From: Hysterangium stoloniferum
Lineage: Eukaryota; Basidiomycota; Agaricomycetes; Hysterangiales; Hysterangiaceae
Length of the DNA stretch: 64,000 bases
Direction: 5' to 3'
Assembly: GCA_015178975.1 (NCBI GenBank)
Contig: WHVD01000213.1
Span: 1-64,000 of the forward strand
Positions 53,004-64,000 of this stretch are shown piece by piece. Position numbers and translations under genes: made by a program. Below the pieces are notes generated by a model. The model was not told the origin of the DNA and searched no databases. It saw nothing but the letters and a program-made list of their open reading frames with translations. How positions within the stretch are numbered: position 1 is the stretch's first letter; every line of letters begins with the position of its first letter.

Positions 53004-54414
53004 TGTAGAGAGTTCAATCGGAAAGTAACCTATATGGCAATAGTTTCAAGTCACGTCACAAGCACAAATTCTTATATATGTGTTGGCACTCAAGACGACT
53101 TCTACACAGCCAAATCAGTTTCATCAAACAGACGACTATTACTCCATCATGTTCAACACTGCATCGTCCTCCAAAGTAACCCTCAGTCCCTACTCAAAAC
53201 CGACTCTTCACTCCCAAATAGAACTCCAGCCAATAACATCTCGCTTCTCCTCATCCTCAGACATCATTTCCAAGCCCCTACCAGCCCACTCATGCTCCTC
53301 CAAGAAATACCATCGTTTCCTCCATCGACAAGGTATTTGACTCCCATATGCTCCAGATGATCCTGTCTTCATTCATATAGAGCACTATCATGGCTCCTCC
53401 GAAATCCTCCACTATTGATTCAATCGAGTGTTCAAGCAGGACTGTTCCCCACCGTCATCGGGAATCTGTTACATGGCAATGTTCACTCCAATAGGAGATC
53501 ACAGAGGACCCAAGTTGTTTAGGACCCCAGTTCCAGAGGGAAGTCAAGTAGAGCCTCATTGAGGTCGTCGTCGATTCGTGTTCCTTGCATGGTTGTGGAG
53601 CCTACTCACCACCTGGTTCTAAAATGGTGATTGATTGTGTCCCCTCCTTATACTGCAAAACTAGGAACACAATATGTCCAATCTCGGTTCATCGATTGGT
53701 AATATTGTCAAGATTTCGAAATCAAGCATAGCATTTGAGGGTGACGCATCATCATGGGATTCTGGAGTGTTTCTGACTCATGTCATCGATGTTGCATCAG
53801 CCATCACTTCCATTACTCCATCATCCCTATTGTCTGACTCACTTCTTCTATTGTTCTATTGTGTTTCCCCATTTATCCGTATCACATGTCTGATCTCATC
53901 TTTTGTTTGTCATTCTCTTATTGTTCAGCGCAGCCTCCCCCTATTATTGTTCACAGCTTTACTAACACTCCTATTGTGATGACTCAGAGATGACTCACAC
54001 CATATCGCATCGTTATTGTGTCGTTGTTTGTAGATGTTTGATTTGACCTGTGCTCTCTCATGTATATAAGGACCTCTCTTTTGCCCACTATTGAACAAGC
54101 AATTTCATTGTATCTCATTTCGAAGCTCATTCTTAAGGACAATCTCTTAAGTCTTACTCTCAGTCTCACTCCTACGGCCAGTAAGGGATACTGTAGTGTC
54201 TCTTATTGTTGAAGTTCTACACTCCACGACATTGGGCTTATGTCAGCCTTTTGTATTCATCTTTGTTTACGTCATCCAAGGTCCGATCTCTAGCCTCTCG
54301 CTCCGAGTGTGTTTGGTTATAGACTGGTTTCAAGAACAACTGTGTCAGTGACCGTCATAAAGACTTGACCGTTGCGCACAGGTTATTAGGTCTTTTCCTA
54401 GTACCGAACTTACA
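53004..54414 (+). mobile_element. Unclassified 1.41-kb insertion with TGTA...TACA ends
   Basis: Inserted in the family B LTR. The LTR text stops at TATACCGC and resumes at CCGCTCTCGC, with CCGC (4-6 bp depending on how the ends are read) repeated on both sides. The right third has a promoter-like TGTATATAAGGACC (about 54059) and begins TGTGATGACTCAGAG at 53978, LTR-like. The left end does not match it, so paired LTRs are not shown. Short frames (for example 53674-53979) have no known domain. Confidence 0.5.
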
Positions 54415-54510
54415 CCGCTCTCGCTAGTTGGAGCCCACAGGCTCCGACACATCTATCTCTCAACCTCTGACTTATTTATCTCGACTCCCCGACCTCTCGA
54501 CCCACGACTT

Positions 54511-54780
54511 CCACAACCTCCTGACCCACAACCTCCTGACCCACAACCTCCTGACCCACAACCTCCTGACCCACAACCTCCTGACCCACAACCTCCTGAC
54601 CCACAACCTCCTGACCCACAACCTCCTGACCCACAACCTCCTGACCCACAACCTCCTGACCCACAACCTCCCGACCCACAACCTCCCGACCCACAACCTC
54701 CTGACCCACAACCTCCTGACCCACAACCTCCTGACCCACAACCTCCTGACCCACAACCTCCTGACCCACAACCTCCCGAC
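54511..54780. repeat. Minisatellite, 18 units of 15 bp inside a Gypsy LTR
   Basis: Unit CCACAACCTCCTGAC, with a few units reading CCCGAC at the end. The homologous LTR at 50079-50120 has only a few related CGACCCACGACC units. Since 15 is a multiple of three, it produces long spurious frames on both strands. Confidence 0.95.
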
Positions 54781-55309
54781 CCATGACCCCTCAACCCACA
54801 AGCTCCACCTGGACTCCCTGGGATTCCCATCCACCCATTTGAAATTGGACAACATGATCTCACGAGGGTGCAGCCTATAAGCTGAAGCCAAGTCCTACCG
54901 GATTTCCTGCAGGTTCCTCCGGAAACCCTCCATGTATGCACCCTTAACAGTATTTTCTGACTAAGACTCGCAGATTGTTCAATATGCCACCAAGAAGAAA
55001 AGTGCATGCACAGGCATCATTACCTGGACCATTGACTCTTCATTCCCCGTTAACTTTGTATACCAGCCAGACACTTGCAAACCAGCCGGAAGCCATGGAA
55101 GAAGCCCATATCGAAGAAGTCCCAGAAAACCAGGACAAATCCGAGCACGAGGACAAGTCTGTGGCCCCCGACAAGGGCAAAGGTGTTGAAAATCCTCCAT
55201 CTAATGATCGACTGCCACTTTCGGATCCTGCCTCTGAGTATTTAGCAATCACTTTAGAAAGGTTGATGAATTATATGCTCGGAGAAGGTAAAAAGAAAGA
55301 TCTGGAACC

Positions 55310-55670
55310 TGTAAGGGGACATTCTATGTCTTGTCTCTTGGTTTTTGTCATGTCTATACTTACTAACCCTTAGAGGTTATTTCCTATATTTTTCTCACAT
55401 TTTTCAGAGGACTGTTCCCTCCTCTAGGAATATTCTAGGATAGAGTAGATAGTTATGGACCATTGAGGGTAAGCTGTCATTCTATTTTTAGACACCCCCA
55501 TGTTTCGGAACATCTAGCAGAGGTGCCTCCTTATCCTTTTCTCTCTGGATATCCCTCTGTTAGGTGAGTAGTCCTTATCTGTATCTAGTAGCTACCTAAT
55601 ATACTCTGGATATCCCTTTGTTAGTTGGTCTAGTGTGAGTACCACAGGCTCTACTGAGGTGGCCCTTACA
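55310..55670 (+). repeat. Solo LTR (361 bp) with target duplication inside Gag
   Basis: Termini TGTAAGGGGAC...GGCCCTTACA. Target duplication GAACC is at 55305-55309 and 55671-55675. The Gag frame reads across the empty site (KKDLEP then WSKVNALEPF), matching element 1 (KKEQEPPQSKVNATEPF). The TGTAA...TTACA ends are like the small LTR element at 22347, but the body is unrelated by eye. Confidence 0.9.
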
Positions 55671-56340
55671 GAACCCCCGTGGTCAAAAGTCAATGCTCTG
55701 GAACCCTTCACGGGTTCCAACCCAAACAAACTCTCTACTTTGCTCATGCAATGTCACTTCAATTTCCACGATCGATCCACTGCATTCTCCACAAACTCCT
55801 GAAAGGTCAACTACACACTTTCATACTTGTCAGGATCCATGTTGAAATGGTTCAAACTGGCTTTTAGCAGACTTTCCGAGGAAGAGCCGCTTTGGCTTGA
55901 AGATTGGGATGCTTTTGTTGAGGAGCTTGAACCAACTTTGGCCTGTATGACCCGACCGGAGAAGCTGAGAACAGTCTCACAAATCTTCATATGAAGGACA
56001 CGCAGCACATCACGGATTATATTGTCCAATTCAATAATCTTGCAGCTCGTTGTCAGTGGGGCGATCCCATTCTCCACCACCAATTCTACACCAGTCTGCC
56101 ATCCCACCTTAAAGATGAAGTCTCAGAAGGAGAAGATGGCAAGCCAAAAACCCTGTCCTGTATGTGCCTTAAGGCTCAAAACGTGGACGCACGCTATTGG
56201 GAACATTGTGTGGAAGTTGCCCATGAGACCTCCGCGGACAAAGTAAACAAGTCCATGGCCAATAAAACCAACAACAACAACTTGTCAACCAGCAACCAGA
56301 ACTCCACGTAATCTGACAATAAGAACAATAAAAAGTCTTC

Positions 56341-56341
<1 letters not shown>

Positions 56342-56400
<59 letters not shown>
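56342..56400. repeat. (AAC)n microsatellite in Gag
   Basis: About 19 consecutive AAC triplets encode poly-Asn. Element 1 has a shorter, interrupted Asn/Ser tract at the same site (45270-45380), so the repeat has expanded here. Confidence 0.95.
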
Positions 56401-56649
56401 AAAAGGTCAACAGTCCGGCAAGCAAACCAGAAAACCTGACCTCACAGGCAAACTCGGACCCAATGGCAAATTGACCCCACAAGAAAGACAATGTCGTATG
56501 GACAATAACCTCTGTCTCTTGTGTGGAAAACCTGGTCATTGAGTTCCGGAATGTCCACTGGCAAAAGCAAACTCTGCAAAGGGTCAAACAGCCAAGACCT
56601 CCATGGAAACTCCATTGAAGGACAAACCGGCTTCTGACTCAAAAAAAGA

Positions 56650-57029
56650 GTGAGAAACCCCACAGACTCCATGCGGGTTGGGGGTTGCGTTGCCTCTCTG
56701 CACATTCAAGAGTTTACCCACCTCAACGCATCTGCTCTTTCACATTCTGATTTGTTTTTTATTAAACTTATGTCTAATATGATTCTGAAATTCATTTTTT
56801 CAGCTCTTATAGATTCTGGCTTGACTCATTGTTTTTTAGATACAAAATTCACGCAAAGAAATCTGTTGTCAACTTATCCAATAAATCCCATCGGCCTCTG
56901 CCTTTTTGATGGCACAAGTAATTTGGTTGTCACCCAAGCTTGTGATTTATCCATCTGTTTCCCATGTGGACCATCTCAGTTGGTCACTTTCTATGTGACC
57001 CAGTTAGACTAAAGTTGCTTGGTGGTCCT
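56650..57029 (+). pseudogene. Gypsy protease, element 2, truncated by the right inverted-repeat arm
   Basis: Encodes ALIDSGLTHCFLDTKF (aspartic protease D-S-G site), LSTYPINPI, DLSICFPCG and LVTFYVTQLD, a stop, then SCLVVLG, where it is cut at 57029-57030. In element 1 the same position continues HNWLTCYNPLIDW. RT, RNase H and integrase of element 2 are absent. Confidence 0.85.
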
Positions 57030-60000
57030 AGGGTTGTTTGTCTTCTTTGGCATATATTTCGGAATTCCCCTGAGGACAGTCCCTCTGTGGGTACATGAAT
57101 ATCTGTTCGACCGATTGTCAACGTCGATATTTATTAATAGTATAATTTCTTGATGACGTTCTGTATGGATCAACAAGTAGAATATAAATCAAGAACTCGG
57201 TCCCACTAATTGTGCTTTTGTTACAAATCAAGACTTAAGCGTGCTTGAAGGGGTGTGGTGGAGCCAGAGCGACCAAGAAGAGATGAGACAACCCTCAATT
57301 GAGATTTGTACCCATTGTTCAAATGGTCTTTTGTTCCTTCCTTTGTTCCACAATGCATTACCACCACTTAAGCTTTTGTCTCCTCATTGTTTCCTTTTAC
57401 AACATACTCAATCTTCTCAATGTCTCAGACCTCATTGACTGAGATATTATATTTGTTATAGCTTCTAGTGAACCAACCATGTCATCTGGGTTGAGACACA
57501 TGTACCAAGCATGCATTGATCAACTTGCAGGTACATACACTGGGAAAGGCCCTTGTTCTGAAATTTTTTAGGATCCTCAGTAGAGGCTTATTCTATATAC
57601 ACCAGGATAGTCCCCTCTCCAAAAGAATTTAGGATCCTTAGTAGAGACTTCTTTTATATAAACTCCAACAATCATCCATTGAATCCTTCTAATAATTAAA
57701 ATTAGTTAAGGATCTTTTGAGGATCCTAAAGTTCATTGAATTCTAAACTCTACAATCACATGTTAGATCGTTAACCAATTTTAACTCAGTTATGGATCTT
57801 TTAAGGATCCAAACATTTGTTGGATTCTAACCCACCATTCCTCAGGTGGTGGATTGGAATATCAACAGGTACCTGTTGCCTTCTGTCAGATAACTGTCAT
57901 CTCTCAAATCACTATACAGTCAATCCATAGGAGTGTCAGGTTCACTAACAGATGCAAGTATTTTTAGTGGGAGTTCACCAATCCTTTGCCTGCAATGAAT
58001 TCACCTTTCAAACTGATTGCTTTGAAATGTCATCTGTTGAGGTGAGGTTAATTGGGTACAAATTTAAACTTTGACTGGGCCTGTGCAGTGCTCTGATTGA
58101 CATTTCCATTCTCCAATGCCTGAGGTGTCATCTCCCACCAGGTGTGTCTAGCTATCTGTATCATTACTATATTTTTTGACACCACATTGGAGTTACTTAG
58201 GATGATTATCTCATATCAGATGGCAAATATGATTGGAGGTATTTTTTTCGGGTTAGGCAGCATTTGAAGAAAATTCCTTTCACAAAGTGATGTCACCCAG
58301 CCTATGAATGAAACAACAGTAAATAAATGTGAATCATGGTAGATGATTGAAATGAGTCTACTTGGCAGCATCAATTTGAGAGGGTGTGGAACCTAACATG
58401 GATTGGTTCATAGTGGCTGGATATGATGATGCTTGTGTCCAAACAGACATTCCAGAGTATACCAATGTTCCACACCCTCTCAAATTGATGCCGCCACATA
58501 GGCTTATTTCAATCATCATGTATAGTTAAAAATGATGATAATGCATGGCATGCATTCTGGTTTATACCTCCTTTCTAAGACCTCATATGATTAATGGAGA
58601 CTTATATGGTATCATGTTGCAGGTAAGGAACTGTCCTGTATAACAGTTGGGTGGCATAATGTAAGGTGATTTATTTGGATTGGGCAGCATTTGTATTCCT
58701 TCCATGAAGTGATTTTCATCAGGCTGAAAATGAAATGCTGGCAAATCCATGTGAATCATGAGAGTTCATTGGGATGGGCCTACATGGCAGCATCAACTTG
58801 GTAGGAGTTGGTCATGGTGTTGATGCCTAGCATAGATTGGTTCATGTGGGTTGGTCATCTGGACATTTGTGTTTGAGTGTGTGATTTCAGAGTGCAAGTA
58901 GCAAGCATTAACATTCTGGCCATTTGTAGTAATCTCAATGTGATGGTGCCTGTGAGTCACTGGTATACATATGTTGTGCTAAGCTATGCCAACTCAAAGT
59001 TTTGTGAAGCTTGTAATGTGTGTGGAACTGTTAATCTGGCTTCAAGTTCAATCAGTCAGTCTTTGGAGCCTCAGTCTACACAGAGGGGATCAGAGATTGG
59101 ACACTCACTTCCACATGACACTGCTATACATCAAAAAGGTTCCAAACAAAAGCTACAATGAAAAATGCTTAATGGAATCTTCAATGTGAAAAACTATATT
59201 ATAAAACTGGCCAATTCAATGAAGAAAGTATTAAAATAATCTGCTAGCCTGGTGATGACAGTACAAGGATTCTCTACTGTTGGAGCATAACCACTAAGGG
59301 TAGAGTAGGTAGAGTGACTCAAAAAACCCTTCACATGTTTTGTACTTCAGACTTATATCCCTGATAACTCAAAGAATAAAAGTCCAAAAATATCAATAAT
59401 ATTTGTGAACATGCACTATCATATCTAGATTATGGAGGTATGATGCCATTACATAAGCTCCAAATATGGAAATATTACAAATATTTATATACAAGAGACT
59501 CATGCAAAGGGTTTTTTTGCTGGCAACTTTGATGACTATAATGCTTACAGTCATGTGACCTTGTTGATTGTTTACCTCCAATTGGGTCATATTAACAAAA
59601 TCATGTGATGTCACATGACCATGTTGTACTGGAGTATAAATATATGGTCTTTAGCAACCAGCAATGCTGCAATTCCCAAAATGCACACTTTGTCTCTTGC
59701 CAGCCAGAATCATATCCTCTCATTGCTTGATGTTGGCCATTCAGCTAGCCACATTGCAGGTTTTACTGGTCATAGCATTTTCACAGTCTCTAAGCTTCAC
59801 TCTAAGCATTGTTCTCATCTCTCTAAGTCCATTGGTGGTCATCCCTCAAAGCTTTCCCCTACCAACATTCACTATGCACAGCACCTCATCAGCTCTGGTG
59901 CAGTGCATGCTTTTCAATGAGGCATGGCTAACAATTCAGTTTGGTTTGGTGTGCAAGACTTTTCAATGAGGTGTCCATGGATTCAGGCTCAGGTTTGGGC

Positions 60001-61908
60001 AGCACACACTTTTCAATGAGGTGTGGCAGTGGTTTGGGTTGACTTTGTAGCATGAGTGTCAGAAGGGGTTGGTGTGCTATGTCCATGATGATAAAGTGAG
60101 CAGCTAGTCAAGGCTGTACAAGTCTAGTGGTTTCAGGCCCCACCCAGTGTTGCTTGATAATGCCCTTCAAGCTAGGTTATATGTTTGTGTTAGAATTGCT
60201 AGACATCATGAGTTTCATAATATGCTTGGCTTGGTTTGAGTACAAATAATGCATTGCAAATGTATGTAGAACATAAAGTAGTTACTCTATATACCTGACT
60301 ACTGGTAATACCATAACTGGTTATCCATTAATCACATGTGACATTGTTCACAAATACAAGAAATCTAATATAATAATGACCCATCAATATAGTCTAGGAT
60401 TTATTTGAACTTACAATCTGATCAGAATATCAACTTAGTACTCACCTACCATCCACCTAATTACCTGCTTGGTACCTAGCTCAGAGGCCCCAGGTCTCCC
60501 AACTTTGGTGTATAGCATATTATCAGAGCCCCTGGGTCTCCCAACTCTAACTCATTGCATATTCTCAGACTCCCCAGGTTACTTGTCCCCCTCTGTCTGA
60601 AGTTAAGACCCAACAATCATGTGAGGGTATAGCAGATAAGCTGAAGCCAAGTCCTACCCATCCCCAGAACATTTTCAGGTTTTCCCTGGATTTTTCCCCA
60701 TAAGCCCCAAGCTTAACAATGGAATACAAGGAATAGTGGAGAGCTGTTGAGCTCTTGTGTGAGTGACAGATGTGAATGAGTGGATCAGGTACTATATTAG
60801 CATGCATCATGTGATTAAAAGGTACATACCAAGTGTCAATTATAGTTAGCACAAGCCATAATCAGTAGTATGATGGCATCCCGTTTTCTCAATTAAATAC
60901 CAAATCGTCTTAAATAATATATATACCTATTGTGTAACCATCAAAGCTTTAGTCATGCCTCCCAATATACTTGTTGCTGCATTGTCGGTATTGCTGCAAC
61001 ACACAGTGTCCCTGTCCTCCGAGTGAGAATGCGATAGACAGTTCAGCATAATAACTGAATTTATTTAATAAAACGGATAAGATGTGGGCAAGATGAATGT
61101 AGCAGGGAGAAATCTATTTTTTAGTGCTGTATGTGTCCCGTAAGTGCGACAGTGAACGCAATAAAGTGACTGAGAAGTGGGTTCTATGACATTCATAATG
61201 TAAATACAACGGACTCGTACCTCCTGAGAACCATATAGTGAGCGGGGTCACAAGGAGAGATTTGAATGTCATCAAGAAATTATCTTATTAATAATTATCG
61301 ACTTCGGCAACCGGCCGAATCCCGACAACGAGGAGTCTCGCCGGGGAATTCATGTGCCCGACTCGGAGGGACCGTCCTCGGGGGAATTCCGAAATATATG
61401 CCAAAGAAGACAAACAACCGTGATGACGATGCAGCTTAACCGATGTTCATGGAATTAGAGAGTTTGTATATTATTTTCTTAAAGTTATATGAAGGAAAAC
61501 ACTATAGGTACGGATTTCCTTCTGTGCAAGTCGTGTCACGAACCTAACAATCCTCAGTGACCATCGGTCATGCCACAAAACAGTCACAACGACTGAATAG
61601 TGATGCGATAACCGATGGTTCATGAGTTAGAACACTCATCAGCTTCGGGGAAATGCACTTGAGGTCATATGGAAAGAAAGCTGAGCCCCCAATGGGGAAG
61701 GGTCGGCTGTGCATCGGGAGACGACGCCTATTCTTTCCATTAACGATATCTTCGTAGAAATAATGACCACAGAACGTTCATGTACATGCGATCTAAGTAT
61801 GGACCCATTCTAAAGATAAGAGCCTGCGGCGCCCAAATCAAAGTGTACCGCATCTGCCACGCGTCTAGGCACTGTCAGTGCCGGCTGGGAGTCGTTCCTT
61901 TCCATCGA
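57030..61908. repeat. Right arm of the 4.88-kb near-perfect inverted repeat
   Basis: Reverse complement of 16813-21691. Contents in order: GGATCCT repeat (57540-57820), CG-depleted gene-family pieces (57840-59160), Tc1/mariner fragment (59615-59969), LTR-like 60188-60718, and gene-family 3' flank from about 61130. The inner end interrupts Gypsy protease; the outer end abuts copy D. Confidence 0.92.
59615..59969 (+). pseudogene. Tc1/mariner transposase N-terminal (HTH) fragment, right arm
   Basis: Same peptide as on the left arm at 18752-19106 (ILSLLDVGHSASHIAGFTGH, GGHPSKLSPTN). Without indels between the arms it carries the same terminating stop after AVHAFQ. It is followed by further in-phase fragments without a usable catalytic domain. 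Non-functional. Confidence 0.7.
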
Positions 61909-61976
61909 AGGAGAAATAGTTTTGGTGCATCAAGGAACTTCGAACAACCCGTTGTCAACCAGCTGGCATCCTTCCT
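61140..61976 (-). repeat. Gene-family 3' flank, copy D
   Basis: Equivalent of 16687-17590. The part inside the arm is identical to the left; 58 bp between the arm end (61908) and the start of copy D coding similarity are deleted relative to copy A. The palindrome GGCACTGTCAGTGCC lies at 61867-61881. Confidence 0.75.
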
Positions 61977-64000
61977 TCAAAATTTGGGCGACACATAACC
62001 CAAAAGCCTCCCCATCTCCCCATTCCCATATATTTCCCGCCTTCCGGCTTTTCCTTTCTCCCTCTTCCCGACGCTCTGGTCAAAAAAATCCTCGCAGCTC
62101 GGGTGGTTCGTTATATGCTGCTGTCTTAGTTTTGACCTATTCTTCCCTACTGTCATAGGGCTTTCAGTGTCGCACTCGGGATTCGGACAGAGCCCTAGAT
62201 GAAGAACGGCAGTCTCCAGTTTCCATTGGGTGTTCACGATGCTCGCATCTTTCATTTCGATGATCTTTCGACGGATTGCGAACACCTCGTTAGCGACATG
62301 CTGCCGCGCCCAATGCTGCAGCACTTTATATCTGTCCACCATGCTCTCACTGAGTGAGCAGCGGTATTCCTCGCCGTTCGTTTTGTACAGCATGCCCCAA
62401 GGGCAAGGCAGCAAAGGCCCTGGTGCTGCACCTCTTCTCCGTGTAGGCGAAGAAGACAATAGGGATTCAGACGAGATGGGGGGAAGTGAGTAGGATGGAA
62501 CTGGGAACAATGGTTGTGTTGGTTGTGACGGTTGTGCTTTCTGTTGTGGTGGTGGTGGTTGGTAAAACGAACCCGGACACTGTAGGATCGAAAGATGCTC
62601 TGCAGACGCTCTTCCGCCTGGCTCGCAAATGTTGATTCTCTCACTGTCGCCGGTGAGACGCATTTCTTCTTCCAGCGATGGTCCGAGATCTTCACATAAG
62701 ATTTGTTGGCCGGCGGATGTATTGCTGTCGGACATAGGGTTAGATACTGGTTATTAGATATTTGTTTATAAAACACATACAATACTCCGTCGACCAAAAC
62801 ATTAGCCGATACCTCCCATGATCCAGATGACGCATCATTTTGCGTCTCATGTGGGATTGAGCTGTGAAATTTCAATGAAACTGTAATAACGAGTTACCAG
62901 TACAGTACATACAACATATTTCGGCTTCCTGCATGTATAACCGGTTGACTATCCGGAGACAGAGACCGGGTCCATGATCCTGAACTTCCTCCGTCACTAC
63001 TAGCAAACATGAAGAGATAATAAGCATGCATTCATTGTGAGTGAGAACACACGTACCAGTTCGATGTCATAGGCAATACAAACTCTTGATATGCCAACTG
63101 CGACATCGACGGATAATTTCCTCCTGGTTGAATATGTTCCATGGAAGCAGGATGGCTTTGCTGGGGATGAGGTATCGCCGGACTAGAGACCCGTGAGTGA
63201 ACGATCAAAGAAAATTTTCAAGATAGGGCTTACTCATTACCGGACCAACTGTTGTATCCCATGTGAGGGATGTTGAAATTCCCCGGATGTATGCGATCTG
63301 GCCCAATCGGTCGACTCGGATGTGCAGATGGCTCGGGTGCAGATGGCCCGGGCCCAGCCGTACGGATAGCACTTATTATAGCTCGTGCTGATCTGGAGAA
63401 TAATTCTGAGAGGGATTCAGCAGCCATTGCGAAACATAAACTCACCTTTGGTGAAAATCGTATTTCTCCATTGGATTGAATCGTACTTTTGACGACCTTT
63501 TGGATATAGAGCTACCTAAATGTCGCTCAGAATATCCCCCATGGTGCGAATAGCCGCTTCCCGGTGCCTGGTTATGGTGTGAATGGTCATTTACTCCATA
63601 GGGGAAACCAAACACGTCGTCAACTCCTGTTGACGGCTCACACTCGCGGTCACAGTGAGTTTCCAACGAAGAACTTCAAAATCCAGTCAAATGGTAAATA
63701 CGGCAGGTTCGAATGCAGGAATACCTATCACAATGACTAGCACCGGGACCCAAGTCACAATACTCACCCGTCATCCCAGATTGTGGACCACCAATGCTTC
63801 TCGTAGGCTGATACTCACCACCGACGCCCCGTGAAATATGAGACGACCATCCTAAGTAACTTCAATGTGGTGTCAGGAAAGGAAATGTAGTAATGATACA
63901 GATAGCTAGACGCACCTGGTGGGAGACGACACCTCGGGTGTTGGAGAATGGGAGAGGTCTGTCAGAGCACTGTACAGGTTTAGTCCAACTTCAAATTTGT
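61977..64000 (-). CDS. Gene-family copy D: Ser/Pro-rich protein with C2H2-like C-terminus, 5' end beyond the window
   Basis: Homologous to 14110-16686 from within exon 5 to the stop at 61977. The equivalent introns are present with the same GT and AG positions and the same phase 2. The last exon is about 61977-62724 and has the same length (252-codon frame including the in-intron ATG). Insertions relative to copy A are whole codons: three extra codons in exon 8, one in exon 7. The two proteins differ at many residues, but the CPWGM, YRCSLSE, CPNPEC and HITNHPSC positions are kept. An open frame across eight exons in both copies suggests constraint or youth. The start codon and exons 1-4 would lie past 64000. 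Confidence 0.7.

Larger units (their letters stand above)
52460..54949 (+). repeat. 5' LTR of Gypsy element 2 (family B), with a nested insertion and a minisatellite
   Basis: Starts TGTTATGACC and ends CACCCTTAACA, directly upstream of the Gag leader (TTCTGACTAAGACTCG) shared with 44216. It aligns with 48710-50268 except for the insertion 53004-54414 and the expansion 54511-54780. A second LTR box copy is near 54877. Confidence 0.82.
54983..56650 (+). pseudogene. Gypsy Gag, element 2 (interrupted)
   Basis: Starts MPPRRKVHAQASLPGP, has only one EHEDKS unit and proceeds through LERLMNYMLGEG to the solo LTR at 55310. After it come PFTGSNPNKLSTLLMQ, a stop (FSTNS*), LSYLSGSMLKWFK, a frameshift near 55930, IVQFNNLAARCQWGD and HLKDEV. 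Then there are a stop near 56311, a (AAC)n tract at 56342-56400 and the knuckle CLLCGKPGH with a stop directly after it. It is clearly more decayed than element 1 Gag. Most lesions are C-to-T or G-to-A. Confidence 0.85.

Noticed and set aside
54511-54780. CRISPR-like array
   Set aside because: The 15-bp units are head-to-tail without unique spacers and lie in a eukaryotic LTR.
54428-55007. Long Gly/Ser/Cys- or Asn/Leu-repeat proteins on both strands
   Set aside because: All are translations of the 15-bp minisatellite, which lacks stops in several frames; there is no conserved flanking domain.

Overview
The window is fungal nuclear DNA, very probably from an Agaricomycete (mushroom-forming basidiomycete). 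The evidence is the mixture of families: a FunK1-type kinase, KDZ transposases with a CxC1-like N-terminal half, chromodomain Gypsy elements, Ty1/copia fragments, a LINE, Tc1/mariner and PIF/Harbinger remnants, an intron-bearing tRNA gene, and introns of about 50 nt. There is almost no conserved single-copy host gene. This is a nested-transposon and segmental-duplication landscape, and the genus is not determinable from what I can see.

Layout. 1-2.0 kb: LINE and copia relics on the minus strand. 2.0-2.9 kb: a 446-bp tandem duplication, each unit with an intron-containing tRNA-Lys(CUU)-like gene. 3.1-4.5 kb: 3' half of a copia element with its LTR. 5.3-9.0 kb: a Gypsy LTR and the N-terminal half of a KDZ transposase (minus). 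9.0-25.5 kb: a repeated unit of about 4.5 kb built around an unrecognised multi-exon gene, in several copies of differing age. The best copy (14110-16686) reads as 12 exons / 666 codons, with every intron in phase 2. 25.6-27.5 kb: Gypsy LTR and a truncated FunK1 kinase. 28.8-34.7 kb: KDZ transposase catalytic and C-terminal parts, split by a complete gag-only LTR element with target-site duplication, then an uncharacterised gene. 34.9-36.5 kb: second copy of the KDZ N-terminal segment. 37-40.3 kb: PIF/Harbinger transposase in two pieces. 41.2-57.0 kb: two Gypsy chromoviruses, rearranged and peppered with solo LTRs; one has a decayed antisense Zn2Cys6-like gene between integrase and 3' LTR. 57.0-64 kb: an inverted copy of the 14.7-21.7 kb region.

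The large-scale architecture is an inverted repeat. Positions 16813-21691 match 61908-57030 in reverse complement at constant coordinate sum 78721, essentially without differences. Outside the arms the same inverted homology continues (14.66-16.8 kb versus 61.9-64 kb), but as clearly diverged paralogues. That points to recent duplication, gene conversion or an assembly effect limited to the 4.88-kb core.

How the parts relate: insertions can be ordered by nesting. The gag-only LTR element is inside KDZ; a small LTR element is inside one copy of the 666-aa gene family, with an empty site in its paralogue; solo LTRs lie inside Gypsy gag, protease and LTR; and the right arm interrupts Gypsy protease. 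Much of the inner inverted-repeat DNA is almost free of CG dinucleotides, consistent with C-to-T decay, while the flanking gene-family copies keep normal CG content. All splice models and identity statements were made by eye.
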